In this document: piece by piece, positions 21,601 through 32,572 of the stretch
How positions within the stretch are numbered: the stretch's first letter is position 1
Layout of the letters: every line of letters begins with the position of its first letter
NCBI GenBank assembly: GCA_036023115.1
Contig: JAYKKT010000089.1
Coordinates: forward strand, 8,581,001-8,645,000
Source of the DNA: Brasenia schreberi
Taxonomy: Eukaryota; Streptophyta; Magnoliopsida; Nymphaeales; Cabombaceae
Length of the DNA: 64,000 nt
Reading direction: 5' to 3'
Made by a program: the position numbers and the translations under genes
Notes under the pieces: generated by a model
The model's input: only the letters and a program-made list of their open reading frames with translations
Database searches by the model: none
Told to the model about the DNA's origin: nothing

Positions 21601-23796
21601 GTATAAATGCACTCAAACTGCCTTACTTATTTTTCTCTTGCTAGTACTATGTGCATATGGTTCTTGTAGGTTCTTGTTTGTTGGCTGAACTGAGTTTGAG
21701 TTATTCTCTGCAAATAGGTATGCCCTGATGGAAAAACGATCGAGGCTGAAGCCGCTCATGGAACAGTTACTCGTCATTACCGGGTTCACCAGAAAGGAGG
21801 TGAAACTAGTACCAATAGCATTGCTTCAATCTTTGCCTGGACACGTGGTCTTGCACACAGGTACCATGATAATTCAAGTTGGATTTTGAAAAAACTATTG
21901 TCAATATTTTATTTTATTGTGTCTGTGTTCAAAGCTTTCAATTAATTTGAGCCTCGCCAACCTAGTTACAACCGTTAGGTTATGCACAAACCCCTTGTCT
22001 GAAATGATATCCGATAGTTTGGGTCTCAATCCATGGATCTGAGAACCAAGTTCAGGACTTCGATTTGTGAATTTCGGTTCTGAAAAACTACTAGTCCTCC
22101 TCAACTCTGAGATCCCTGGCTTGATAGAGGTCACTTATCTGGTGTTGCCATCTTTATTTCATGGGAGATCAAGCCATTGAATCCGAGGATGAGGAATTCA
22201 AATGCAACTTTGATTCATCCTGGTTGGCGGTTAACCATTAACTGAAGAAAGAACCATGACACCCATCAAGTATCAATTCTGTCCCCTCTGTGCAAAAGTG
22301 ACAGAATCACAATTATCTCTATCATTAACCTTTAACATTCAATTTAGCTTTTCTATTCAATGTTGTAAAAATTGTATCGTATCGATACAATACAATTTTA
22401 TTGTGTATTGTACGAAAATATGGTATAATATAAGTACATGTATCACAATAGACATGTATCATACAATACATTGCAATATGGGTACTGTATTGTATGATAC
22501 ACAGTATTATGATACGGGATGATTTTTTACAATTTTTGACTTTTTTTTTTCAATATTTTAATGTACCATATGCGATATGGTATGATTATCGTGTATCGAT
22601 GCCCTATACAATACGAGCACCGATATACAACATTTCTGCTATATACATTTTCAACGTGTTGGTGAGCACATTTATGTATGTGTATATTCACGAAAAAATA
22701 AATTTCTTGATAAATTATTTTTGGGTCCTTTTTCTGGAAAAAGAAAAGCAGAAAGTCTTTGTTCTGATTATTCACTTTGACAGGGCCAAATTAGATAACA
22801 ATCAGAGACTTCTGGATTTCACGGAGAAATTGGAGGGTGCTTGTGTTGGAGTTGTGGAGTCAGGAAAAATGACCAAAGATTTGGCTCTTCTAATCCATGG
22901 ACCCAAGTATTCTTCTGTACTTCCTTTTGTTTGTTGCTATTTTTTTTGGTTAATTAGTTACGGATGGTCAGCTACGAAACTAGGAATATGTGCATATGCT
23001 TTAAAGACTTAACTTTTGTACTCATGTCTAGATCCAATATGAATGAGAGCATTAAAATGGGCGTATTCGTAAGAAAATATAAAAACAATGAAACTTCAGC
23101 ACTTATTACAAAAAACAAAAGGTATTAAAATTCATTTTCCTGAAAATATTGTGAAAATATCATGATAATTATATTGAAATATTTTTTCATAATATCTGCT
23201 AGCTTTAAATTATTGCGAAGTTCCGAGACCACCGATATTATTTGACTAATTTCAAATTCTCTTTAAAGATTTACTTCCAATGTTAAGTGCTTGGTTAAGT
23301 TTTGAACGAGCTGTTGAGCAGTTACTCCACATGTAGTGCAATTTTTTGTCAAATACAAGGATAGGGCTATTCACTCTCATAAGAAAATTTCGGGGAATAG
23401 GATCTACTTTCCGACATAGGACAACACAATCATCCAGCATCAAGTCACAGCCATCCAGACGCATTGGTCCAGATCTCAATGCACTCGGTTGAAATGCTGT
23501 TCTTTGATGTGCAAGGATTTTCATCTACATCAATCTCTTTGAACCTTTGTGTGGGATATGACTTTGACCAAGCTGGCAAGCGATGCTTGTTCAGATGCTC
23601 AATTTCTTGGAATGCCAAAGTTTTGTGTAGAGTTTAGGAGTGGCATCTCCCTGGTTCCCATCACTTCATACCGATCGTGACTTAATTATTCATTTCACTT
23701 GGTTCGCTATCCAGGGTTGCCCGGGATCACTATTTGAACACACAGGAGTTCATCGATGCAGTTGCTGAGGAGCTGAAGGCCAGACTCGGTTGCTAA
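15606..23796 (+). CDS. ICDH: NADP-dependent isocitrate dehydrogenase, cytosolic type (15 coding exons)
   Basis: Oxidative decarboxylation of isocitrate to 2-oxoglutarate with NADPH formation. Exons: 15606-15654, 17781-17824, 17938-18047, 18275-18312, 18416-18493, 18566-18619, 20287-20388, 20465-20556, 20693-20796, 20966-21034, 21116-21231, 21566-21600, 21718-21860, 22784-22906, 23715-23796. All junctions are GT-AG and phases join without a break into 412 codons, the usual length. It starts [20 protein letters not shown]. Seen motifs: SPNGTIRN (96-103, isocitrate binding), [13 protein letters not shown] with the catalytic Arg at 134, LIDDMVA (252-258) and NYDGDVQSD (273-281) with metal-binding Asp residues, and HGTVTRH (311-317, NADP binding). 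It has no transit peptide and ends RLGC with no SKL-type peroxisomal signal, so cytosol is likely. Intron 1 is 2.1 kb; intron 6 (1.67 kb) holds an antisense LINE. A Cys stands at 192 in SICAFADAS, where the Arabidopsis enzyme has Arg. Confidence 0.97.
16385..16500 (-). repeat. Old LINE 3'-end remnant in isocitrate dehydrogenase intron 1
   Basis: The plus strand reads gggctttctcccacactaaa, then ctgctgcatagattatt and gttagcatttaactcc. These align in order with the 3' end of the RTE copies (agccttttcccatactagac, ggctacatggattc, gttagcagttaactc). It is strongly diverged and has lost its tail. Confidence 0.6.
18938..19975 (-). mobile_element. 5'-truncated RTE LINE in isocitrate dehydrogenase intron 6 (copy 3)
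   Basis: Antisense to the host gene. It starts (3' end) with a (CAA)n-type tail at 18938-18960 and shows the C-terminal region (19062-19274), several frame breaks, then RT motifs (19759-19944: [22 protein letters not shown]). LINE homology stops near 19965-19975 within the RT. It is inside intron 6 (18620-20286) and does not touch the splice sites. The antisense orientation and intronic position would let the gene splice normally. A target duplication could not be fixed with confidence (only gaaaaa on both sides). Confidence 0.88.
22365..22640. repeat. GTATYGTATC-rich palindromic repeat in isocitrate dehydrogenase intron 13
   Basis: Words such as gtatcgtatcgatacaatac, tgtatcatacaatacattgc, tattgtatgatacac and gtgtatcgatgccctatacaatac recur on both strands, giving many small inverted repeats in an AT-rich block. 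It looks like a decayed MITE or local expansion. A weakly similar block (tacggtgtccc..., 58380-58490) lies elsewhere. Confidence 0.55.
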
Positions 23797-24440
23797 ACAA
23801 TAATGTAATCTTCACCTTCATCGACTGTTTTTCATTTATTTTTGTTTTTTAAGGATAAAAAAGACCACCTTTTGAGGTGTTGCAACAAGTCAATATTGAA
23901 CTCGGAGACAGGATTCTTGCTCCCGATTGGGTTGGGCACTTCTTGTGTCCACGGGAGTTGAACTCCTTTTGCTTTTTGATACTGGAATTAGGTGAAACCG
24001 TGAAAATCTAATTGATGCTCAAATTGGTATGGAAATTCTGACTTCTCTTGCCGGATACTGGAGCCCTAGCCAGTGAGTTGAGCCCACTAGTGTCCCTTCC
24101 CGCTGCACCCTGACCTTGTCTGGGGTGCCTTTACGCTTCCATGTTACGCAGCGACAAGGTTTATCATGGACCCATTTGTTTCGTCATCATATGTTGATAT
24201 TTCCTCTTTTGTTTCAAGTGAGTATCTGATATATGATTCTTTGGCCGGCAGATCTGCATGAAGATCGATGAAAAGTGGATTTGGCAGGTGGAGATTGGGG
24301 ATTGGATACCAAATATCTTTTCCTTTAGTCCTCTATTGTTAGAAACGGCAATAAGAGCGTTTGATTTTTTGCTTATTTCTGCGTGTTATTGCGATATCTG
24401 CGGTAGAGATTTTGACATACTTCTTGTTTTTAATATTTGC
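23797..24440 (+). other. Probable 3' UTR of the isocitrate dehydrogenase gene, possibly with an intron
   Basis: The stop TAA at 23794-23796 is followed by a donor-like AAT/GTAATC (23805) and, at 24251, an acceptor-like GGCCGGCAG/ATCTGC. The segment between holds SINE-like sequence (ggagttgaactcc on the plus strand, about 23948). An intron in the 3' UTR is an inference; no transcript data are available here. Confidence 0.35.
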
Positions 24441-24698
24441 CAATCTTTAAATCTTGTGGTTATGTCAATTCCGTTAGCTCAGAAGTGTGGAACATGGGAC
24501 CGGTGCTTGATGTGCTACCCTGTGCAGTGAGCAGTGTGCCTCAGTTTTGGGCCTTCGGTTGCCAAGCTCAAATGAGCTGCTTTTTTGTGCAGTTCATTCC
24601 GAGCTCATGTTGGCTCAGCTTGGTATCGTAACGAGATAAGCTGCACTTGCCTTACTATAGGTTTGTGAGACAAGCTGTAACCATTGAACAGGTTGTGC

Positions 24699-24755
<57 letters not shown>
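24699..24755. repeat. Compound microsatellite (CT)n(AT)n
   Basis: About 11 CT units followed by about 17 AT units. Confidence 0.97.
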
Positions 24756-24756
<1 letters not shown>

Positions 24757-25149
24757 CGTGTATGTTTGGGGAATGATACAAATCCAGTTAGATCTACATG
24801 GCTTCAATAAGTCGACAAGGCTCTACGATAGAGATTGCTTGAGAAAGCTATTCTTAAATGATCAAGGATCTTATGTTTTTATTGAGAATATAGGAAATAC
24901 AAGCGTTTTCTTAAAGATCATAACATGCACGCTGATCTCTGAATGAGCTTGGCTTGTGTTAAATCACCCACAAGCAAAGCCATGAACTAAATATTATATC
25001 TAACCTTGGAAAGCCTGTTTTAATAGGCTTGATGAATTATTTGAGAATATGTGTAAATGCCAAGCATATTTCAAACTACTCTCGTCTTAAAGCCGGAGCG
25101 AGTAACATCGCCTTTACGGCATGGATAAAATTGTAATCAAGGATATTGC

Positions 25150-25258
25150 ATATCTCATCTGGCCGAGTTGGTTGGCCCTTAACCTGTAGCGTTGTAGTTT
25201 GATATATGGGATATTCAACAGGTAAGGTATACGTCCTAACCCAGCTTGCCTCTCCCCA
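25150..25258 (+). mobile_element. SINE-like element
   Basis: It starts catctcatctggccgagttgg (A-box-like), has a weak B-box-like region (ttgtagtttgatat), and ends cctctccccaaaaaa. The order and A-tail suggest a tRNA-type SINE, but the B box is poor. Confidence 0.4.
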
Positions 25259-25308
25259 AAAAAGGCGGTTGTTAGAGATGTACTTTAGAAAAGCCTGTGG
25301 TTATACAT

Positions 25309-25625
25309 GGACATGGCTCCTTTGGAACTGGCTCAGCAGTTCCAGTTGGAACTAAATTGAGCTAGAAACTAAAACTAGTGAAACCAGATCAAGAAATGTG
25401 AGCCATTGGGTTGGTTTTGATTCCACCTTCCATGGAGACAAAACCAGAACCGGTGGTTCTGAACTTGCCGGTTTCATTACCCCCCCCCCCTTTTTAATTA
25501 CAAATACTTTAATGGTTTTGAAAGGTAAAACTTAAAAGGGAGCCAAAACTGACAGTTCTGAACCAGATCTGGGACCTACGCGTCTTGCGGTTCATGGTTC
25601 CAGGAAAACTGGAACCGGTCATGTC
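25309..25625. mobile_element. MITE with GACATG...CATGTC ends and an 11-bp target duplication
   Basis: A 317-bp non-coding element beginning ggacatggctcc and ending ccggtcatgtc. It is flanked by the exact 11-mer TGGTTATACAT at 25298-25308 and 25626-25636. The interior is rich in GGTTCC/GGAACC words and has an 11-C run near the middle (25480-25490). Target duplications of 9-11 bp are typical of Mutator-like transposons, so a MULE-derived MITE is the best guess. Related sequences are at 44781-45147, 51255-51540, 58675-58990 and 59405-59660. Confidence 0.68.
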
Positions 25626-25885
25626 TGGTTATACATTTGTACGTTATGCATAAACGACTCCTTAGACCAGGGTTGTAAACTCTGGGCACACCAGCAGATC
25701 TAAATGCTTCTATCTAGGGGGCAATTTTATCCCATGTGAAAGAAAGGAAAACCACACAAGAAGAGATATCTCCTTTGCATTGTGTCAGTTCAAAAATGCA
25801 CTCATGAATTTGGCCTTTGTTGAGGAAGGCATAGATGAAGAAGAGATACCTCCTCTGCATTTTATAAAACAATAAAGGGAGAAAT

Positions 25886-25992
25886 AGCTTATCCAGCTAG
25901 GAGGTTGACTGACAAGTTGAAGGTCATGAGTTCAACACCTGGGGTGTGCATCGGGCTTCTATCTCCCCATCATACCAAAAAAAGAAAAGGCA
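25886..25992 (+). mobile_element. tRNA-derived SINE
   Basis: A-box-like ccagctaggaggttgactg, then B-box-like gagttcaacacc at the right spacing, ending ctccccatcataccaaaaaaag. This is the expected order for a tRNA-type SINE. Confidence 0.55.
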
Positions 25993-27512
25993 ATAACGGA
26001 ACTACTATTGGGTAGTACATGTCTGAACTCTCAATTAGAGAAATATCAACCAATTCTTGACTTCCAATGGTCATCATGATCCTGGTGCATTTTCTACTTC
26101 ATCCGTCACGGTATGCCTCTGTTTGGCTTAGTCCCACGACTGGATGATCAGATTAATTGATACTTCTGCCGGGCCTTGTGCTCACAACTGCTTGTTCTGA
26201 CAAGAACTCGGAGTTCCCATGATTCCTCATGTTTCCATCCAGTGGTCACGACCATCTCAAACAAATCATTTGAGGAACCATCTGATAAAATTTGCAGTCC
26301 CACTTATCTCACCGACTTCTTTTACCATGTCTACTATAAAAGTTGGTATGTAATGTTCTCATCCCTATCCTAGAAAGCTCGAACATCAGGCAGCCTCGAT
26401 TCCCATGGATTCTTCCTGGCCCAATAAGACAATGCTGTTTGTATTCAGCAACTTTTTTCAGTTTCTCATGGGATGATAGCTTGTTCTTGAATGAGTTAGC
26501 AATGTGGCATACTCCACCAGAATCGACTAGCACACTGCAATCCTCTCCAGAAAATGTGGTGACCATGCCAATGATTTCTGGATCTGTGAAGTATATCATA
26601 TAATATCAGTATCAAGCTCCATGACTTTCATGCCAGAGTTGAAGCAATGCTGGCTTATACTAAACAAACTAGGCTATATGTGATAATCAATGGCCGAACA
26701 CAGATCATTAGAATACAACCCTGCTAATTCATCCATGATTTGGCTAAAGAGATAAAATGACATAAAACAACTGCCCAATATGTGGGCTGAAGATCTTCAC
26801 AGATCAGAATCCTGCTGCCACATCCATAGTTCAGTTAAAAAGCTAAATGCAGCAAAAGCAAAGGGTACTCAAGCTAAGATAAAAGGAGCAACATCACAAA
26901 GTATCATTGATTACCTCATTTGTGAATGTTACGCAGACCTGCTTTCAATTTTGAGCTAAATATCTCAAAAACTCCAGATATCCTGCAACCACAGAATGTC
27001 ATACACTAATCCATCAAAACCATTGTTTTAGAAAGTATATGAGATATCCTGCATCTTAACAGATGTTTATTCCTGCAGGTGAAAAGGAACAAGAATCTAT
27101 ATTCTGAAAATATAGAATCTTGTGCTATTAACTTTCACAAGTCCCTTTGATTTCACTAACATATTCTCTTGTATTTAAGAAAACAAGGACAGAGAACCAA
27201 AAAGCGAGGAGAGAAGATCAACAGAGATGATACCGGGAAACAATTTGGAGTGCATCTTTGGCAAGAAAAAAGCACACAAGGATTGAGCCAATCAGCAGTA
27301 CCTTAATTTTCTCCAAAGACCTCCACCAAGCACCTCAAAACAACCGATTCAAGCCACTTTTCTGATCTCTTCATTGTGCAATGGAAGGCCAACCATGTTG
27401 CTTTCTATAGTGCCCGTCATGCATGCAGATGCAAACTTTGTCAGGCAGTCAACATCCAAACTGAATTGAATAAACAATCAATTTAAGATAATCCATTTGA
27501 ATGCCTTCTTAA
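25993..27512. other. Intergenic, one unassigned open frame
   Basis: A 96-codon minus-strand frame (26309-26599) contains LVDSGGVCHIANSF, faintly like a retroelement protease motif (D-S-G...H), but no other retroelement feature is nearby and it is not called. Otherwise nothing was recognised. Confidence 0.4.
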
Positions 27513-30178
27513 CTACCAATAATCACCACAAGAACATGATCCCTCCTTGAAGTGAAGGAAGCAATTAATATCCCTAATGATAATCTCCCGAGAAAAATCT
27601 TGCATATGAACTTAAAAGCAGTATGGCAATCACCACAAATTCTAAGGTTTTTCTTGACTCGAATAGGAACCCCTGGAGGAGTACTTATAAGTCCAAAAGC
27701 AGCAGCCAATTTCTCACTGTGGTGGAGGAGAAGTATCTCCTTCTCACTTTTCTCCACATCATGCAGATCAAACTCAACCTTCGGCACATAGCCACATCTC
27801 TATTCATAAGATCATTCAATTAATCCAATTTCGCATATTCTCATCAGTCCGAGTGTGACTTCTATCTCCTACTATAAAGGCATGAACTTTGTCTTCGACC
27901 TCGATCCAGCTAACACCAGGCTCCTTCTTCACTTTGCTATCTTTCAACATTCTTCTAACCTGAGAAACATCATCCCACATGCCCTTTGCAGCGTACATAT
28001 TTGCCAAAAGCACATTAGTACCAGACTTTTCAGGTTCTAGTTTGAGAAGCATATCAGCAGCTTGCTTTCCCAACTCCAGATTGCCATGAATCCTTGAAGC
28101 AGCAAGAAGAGCACCCCACACTGCGGCATTAGGCTCAAAAGGCATTCGATTCAGAAGCTCCATTGCTTCATCCAGCTTACCTGAACGACCAAGAAGATCA
28201 ATCATACATGAATAATGCTCTTGTGTAGGTTCAACATTAAATGTTCTTGCATTGATTCAAAGTACCAAGTAGCCTCTTGGACAAGTCCAGCATGATTACA
28301 TGCAGACATGACACTAACTAAAGTTATATGATTGGGACAAAGACCATCTTTCAGCATTTGATAAAAAAAATCAAGAACCTTAACTCCATGCCCATGTTGT
28401 GCCAATCCAGATATCATAGCAGACCATGAAACGATCCTCCTCTCTGGGATCTCAAGGAAAGCAAGGTTTGCATCCGCACTTTCCATACATATTAACTAGA
28501 GCATTTCCAGAAAACACATCCAAATTAAATCCCAGTTTCAAACATGGGTGTGCACTTGTTTTCCTTGTTCAAATGCAGATAAATAAGCACATGCATTGAG
28601 GAAGGCACTGCATATGAATCGATCTGGCTTCAGACCTTCAAGTAACATTGAAGGGAATAGCTTCAATGCTTCTTCACCTTGTCCGCAGTGAGTGTAACCC
28701 GTCATTATGGAGGTGAAGGATGCCACATCTTTATGTGCGCAATTCTCAAAAACTTGCCTAGCATCTTCTGTCAAACCACATTTTCCATAGGCATCAATAA
28801 GACCATTTGTAACATAAGTAACATCCTGCAATCCAGATTCAAGAATATGCACATGAATCTGTCCACAAATTAACTTGTCCTGTAGGCTAGCAACAGCATT
28901 GAGTAAGGTAAGCAGAGTTGGTTTCATTCCAAATGAGTCCCTCCTTCCGCATCACAGAGGCTAGAGACAGAGCTTCCTTCTCCCTTTCATTCTGCAGATA
29001 GCCTCCAATCAATGCGTTCCATGTGACCAAATCATGCTCTGGCATGCAATTGAACACATCTTTCGCATCCCCAAGAGCTGCACACTTTGAGTAGATATCA
29101 ATAAGGCCGGCATCCACTACAATATCAGACATCAAACCCATCTTGAGTATGCTGGACCAAGTGAATATATTTGGTAACACTCCTAACCCCTGCATTTCCT
29201 CTAAGAGATCTAAAGCTTCCTCGTTGCATCCATGAGAAACCAAACCAGCAATGCAAACGTTCCATGATATAATATCTGTCTGTAGTATCCCATCAAATAC
29301 TTGTAATGCATCCTCAAGATTACCAAGTTTTGCATACATATCAACCAGTGCATTAGCTGAAAAGATATCAAGATCATATCCCAATCTAATCAAATAACCA
29401 TGAATTCTCTTTCTTTGATCCAAATCCCTACATGCAGTACAAGCATTCAGCAAATTGGACAAACTAAATTTGTCGGGCTTAACATGATCAAAGATCATGT
29501 TATCAAACAAAAAGATCGCTTGCTCACTACAATCATTTTTGACATAAGCAGAAAACAGAACATTCAATGACACCACGTTCCCATCATTCATTCCATCAAA
29601 AGCATCCCACACTTTGCATACATGACAACCAAGGTGTTGGCCACGAACATATCACCCTGAAAGCCGGTAACAACTACAACACCATGAATCTGCATCCCCA
29701 GGTCCAAAGCTGCCACATTGGAGCATGCTTTGAGCAAACTCGGAAATGTGTACTCGTTAGATTTCATACCCAGATTATGCATCCTTGCAAACGCTGAAAT
29801 TGCATAATTTTCAAATCCATTTTGAGCATAGCCAATGATAAGTGGAGTCCAAGACACCATATACGGATCACGCATTTCTACAAACACTCGGTGGGCATCT
29901 CCAAAGCTACCGAATTTGAAGTAAACATTGATTAAATGATTACTCAACGTGTTGTTCTCAGCCAACCCTGATTTTTTAATATGGGCATGGATCTGGACAA
30001 CTACTGCATTCAAGCAAGGGCTCATCAAATTCAGTATGGCCCTGTTTTTTCCTGAACCAGATTTACTGAAGTTTTGAACGAACCTAGCGTAAAGAAATAG
30101 CGGGTAGTGCTTCGAAACGAGTTTCGAGGGTGAATGAACCCTCCTCAAGAGTCCCATGCACATAACCAACCCATGCAA
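27513..30178 (-). pseudogene. PLS-class PPR protein with DYW domain, multiply frameshifted
   Basis: PPR-DYW proteins bind organellar RNA and direct C-to-U editing. Reading down from 30178: 29588-30178 (N-terminus and first PPRs, for example DPYMVSWTPLIIGYAQNGF), 28887-29612, 28538-28927, 28202-28486, 27816-28205 (CMIDLLGRSGKLDEAMELL, E domain) and 27513-27787 ([31 protein letters not shown]). A frame change near 27590 is followed by GSCSCGDYW and a stop at 27513. At least seven frame breaks are seen, near 29610, 28920, 28545, 28490, 28235, 27820 and 27590, plus internal losses of PPR sequence (one near 29130 removes about 30 residues). There are no introns, as usual for the family. The two conserved zinc-binding motifs survive, but the canonical RFHHF before them reads CFLHF. 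The nearby intact genes show no such breaks, so assembly error is unlikely. Confidence 0.92.
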
Positions 30179-30289
30179 GTGAAGACCCCGAATTGATCTT
30201 AAATACCCGAAACTGAAAGCCGGACAAAGGGCAGTCGTTTACGTCACGGTTACTGGCAGAGGAACAACGCTGGGAGTGGTTCGTTTGTA

Positions 30290-30720
30290 CTGAACCCGAA
30301 CCCGAATCCACGATAGGTGGCTAGAGACTGCCAGTTTCAAACCATCCCGACAGTTCCAACCAGATTCCGAACCAGGTACCACCCTAATCAGCGGCTGCAG
30401 AACTGTAACTGGTGTCGGCGGTGCTTACAATTCTAGTTCTAGACTCTGAGCTAACTGAAACCAGCAGTTCCAGTTTACCCAAACCGGTCATGTCTAGGTG
30501 GCACTTCAGAACTGACCCCACCTGAAAAGTTCGGATTGTGGTTGATCGGGGTTCAGGCACTTGGGATCGGTTCTGGGTCAACCTGCAGAGACACGACAAA
30601 AATTTGGGTTGTCTTAGTAGAACCGAACCTATCCAAGGTGGGTCTGCATGCGCGTGTGCGCCTGTCTTCTCATAGGAAACTTTGCAGGACTGGAATCGGT
30701 GAACCGGTAGTAGCATCATA
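30290..30720. repeat. GGTTCC/GGAACC-rich repeat related to the MITE family
   Basis: Contains aaaccggtcatgtctagg (about 30480-30500), which matches the right terminus of the MITE at 25309-25625, and many ccagttcc/gaaccgg words. The boundaries are not clear; it may be more than one decayed copy. Confidence 0.45.
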
Positions 30721-31070
30721 AAGTTGGACCTAGAGATCTATTTCTGGGGTAGGTCCGACCCATTAACATCCCCCTGAATATTGGGTGTCAATATCAAGCA
30801 TTTTGGTTCATAAATCCGACAATAATGGCAGTTTAGTCAGGTTTGGTATCTGAAAAGGAGCTGATTAACAAGTGGATTAGGATTTAGTGTTTAATTATTG
30901 CATCTGAACTTATAATATGAATCTGTTGGTTAATCCAAATCCAATATCAATATTCACAATAAAATATAATGCAAGTAGGTTGTTCATGTCGAGTTCAGCA
31001 TCAAAAACTTGCATCCAAATACGAATCCAATTATGCAGCATCTGATTAAGTTGGATTATTCAGTTTTGTT

Positions 31071-31295
31071 GTCAGATGCACACCCCAAGCACCAAACTTA
31101 TGACATTGCACTTATGAGTTGAACCCCTAACCAGGTGAGCTATTGCTCGTTGTGCTGTCTAATATAGAATTATAAATGAGAAAAAACAAAGTCAGATGCA
31201 CACCCCAAGCACCAAACTTATGACATTGTACTTATGAGTTGAAGCCCTAACCAGGTGAGCTATTGATCGTTGTTCTCTCTAAATATAGAATTATA
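31071..31295. repeat. 120-bp tandem duplication of a SINE-like unit
   Basis: Two head-to-tail copies (31071-31190 and 31191-31295), nearly identical, each starting gtcagatgcacaccccaagc. On the minus strand each has A-box-like tagctcacctggttag and B-box-like gggttcaactc, so the duplicated unit includes a SINE. Confidence 0.88.
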
Positions 31296-31529
31296 GCATA
31301 CGAGATGCAAAAGAATGAGAATAACAAGACAACCAAATAATACTATTTTTTATATATTTCAAATAACGCCATCCCGGTTCGGTTTCTGGCCTTCTAATGT
31401 GTTTTTGAATCTAAATACCCCACTGGATCTAGGCATTCTTTTAAGGTGAGGCGAATAGAAAGTGGTGCAAACTATGTAGCTGACAGACAGATTCAATTGT
31501 TTTGTGTAGTTTCTTTTTCCCGAAAAGAA

Positions 31530-31665
31530 TTATATATTGAATTTCCGGCTTGGGCGCCTGCCCATCCCGTGCCCAATGTGGATCCCCCGCTTCAAAAGGT
31601 TCGATACCCGTGTGTGCCTCTGATAGAAGTCTTCCCAACCCTGCATTCTTATAAGAAAAAACTTG
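31530..31665 (+). mobile_element. SINE-like sequence
   Basis: A good B-box GGTTCGATACCCG (about 31598) and an A-rich end (ataagaaaaaac, about 31655). The A box is not clear. Confidence 0.35.
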
Positions 31666-31679
31666 AACTGCCCTGTTAG

Positions 31680-32477
31680 AAGAATATCATGAGATGAACA
31701 TTTTCTCCCTGCTGTGGAGAGATTAAGATGAGAGAAGGTCCCTCTCTCGCCGTTGTCTTCGATTCTCAGAAGATTTGAGAATCCGATTCACTGGAAAGTT
31801 TATGAATCCAACAGATTTGCTGAGTTAAAGTGGACTCTTGTTCGAGTCTGTTCAGTACCTTATTCGAGCTGAGCTTACAGTGGACTCTTGTTGCTGAGTT
31901 AAAATTCAAGGTTTTAATATAAAAATCCCATTAAAAATGTAAATATTCAGAATTCGAGTCACAACAGTTATTGTTATTGACTATTTGTCTAATGTATACA
32001 CATCCAAGTAGTTGGGTTAAGATATTTTTTGAATATATAAATACATAAATATTAAATATGAAGCATAATTGATATGCACCCACCTTTTTTACTATTCACA
32101 TACTGTATTTTTGCCACGTTTCTGATTTTGCCGCTATTAAAATCCAAAATTTACCTTGATAGCCCGGATATATGAAAATCTCTCTCCTCTCTCTTCCTCC
32201 CTTAACTGGTTTTCTTCTTACTATCGACTGTTCCATACTATTTTTCTAATGATCCACGACTTGAAGCTTGATCCAATATACAATATCGAACCATCCACCA
32301 TCTGATGGTGCATTGAATCTGATTGAAAAAAGAAGAAGAAGAGTAAAAATAAGAGAATGGATTCAAAAAGGGTTTTAGTGATTTGGTGGGGTTATTTCAT
32401 TGATTTGATGTACTTTTTGTTGTTTATTTGATATATTGATTTCATTTTCGGTCGGAATCAAAACGAAAAACGAGATA
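31680..32477. other. Intergenic, AT-rich, no gene seen
   Basis: No feature recognised apart from short CT-rich pieces near 32180. Confidence 0.5.
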
Positions 32478-32572
32478 AGTTCCCGACAAAAGAGATGCAG
32501 GGGACGTGTCTCAGCCACATCTCCCCAACGAGAGAGACGCAACTGAGGCACGTCTCTCTTGTCGGGAACTTC
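32478..32572. repeat. 95-bp imperfect palindrome (hairpin)
   Basis: Begins aagttcccgacaa and ends ttgtcgggaactt, exact reverse complements. The inner parts (gagatgcaggggacgtgtctcagc and gagagacgcaactgaggcacgtctctc) also pair with few mismatches. It would form a long stem with a short loop around 32520-32530. Confidence 0.85.

Noticed and set aside
22494..23012. 172-codon plus-strand frame
   Set aside because: Its 3' half reads isocitrate dehydrogenase exon 14 (22784-22906) and the rest is intron sequence; it is not a separate gene.
26309..26599. 96-codon minus-strand frame with LVDSGGVCHIANSF, like a retroelement protease
   Set aside because: The match is one short motif; the flanks show no gag, zinc knuckle or integrase, and an antisense frame overlaps. 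Not called as an element.
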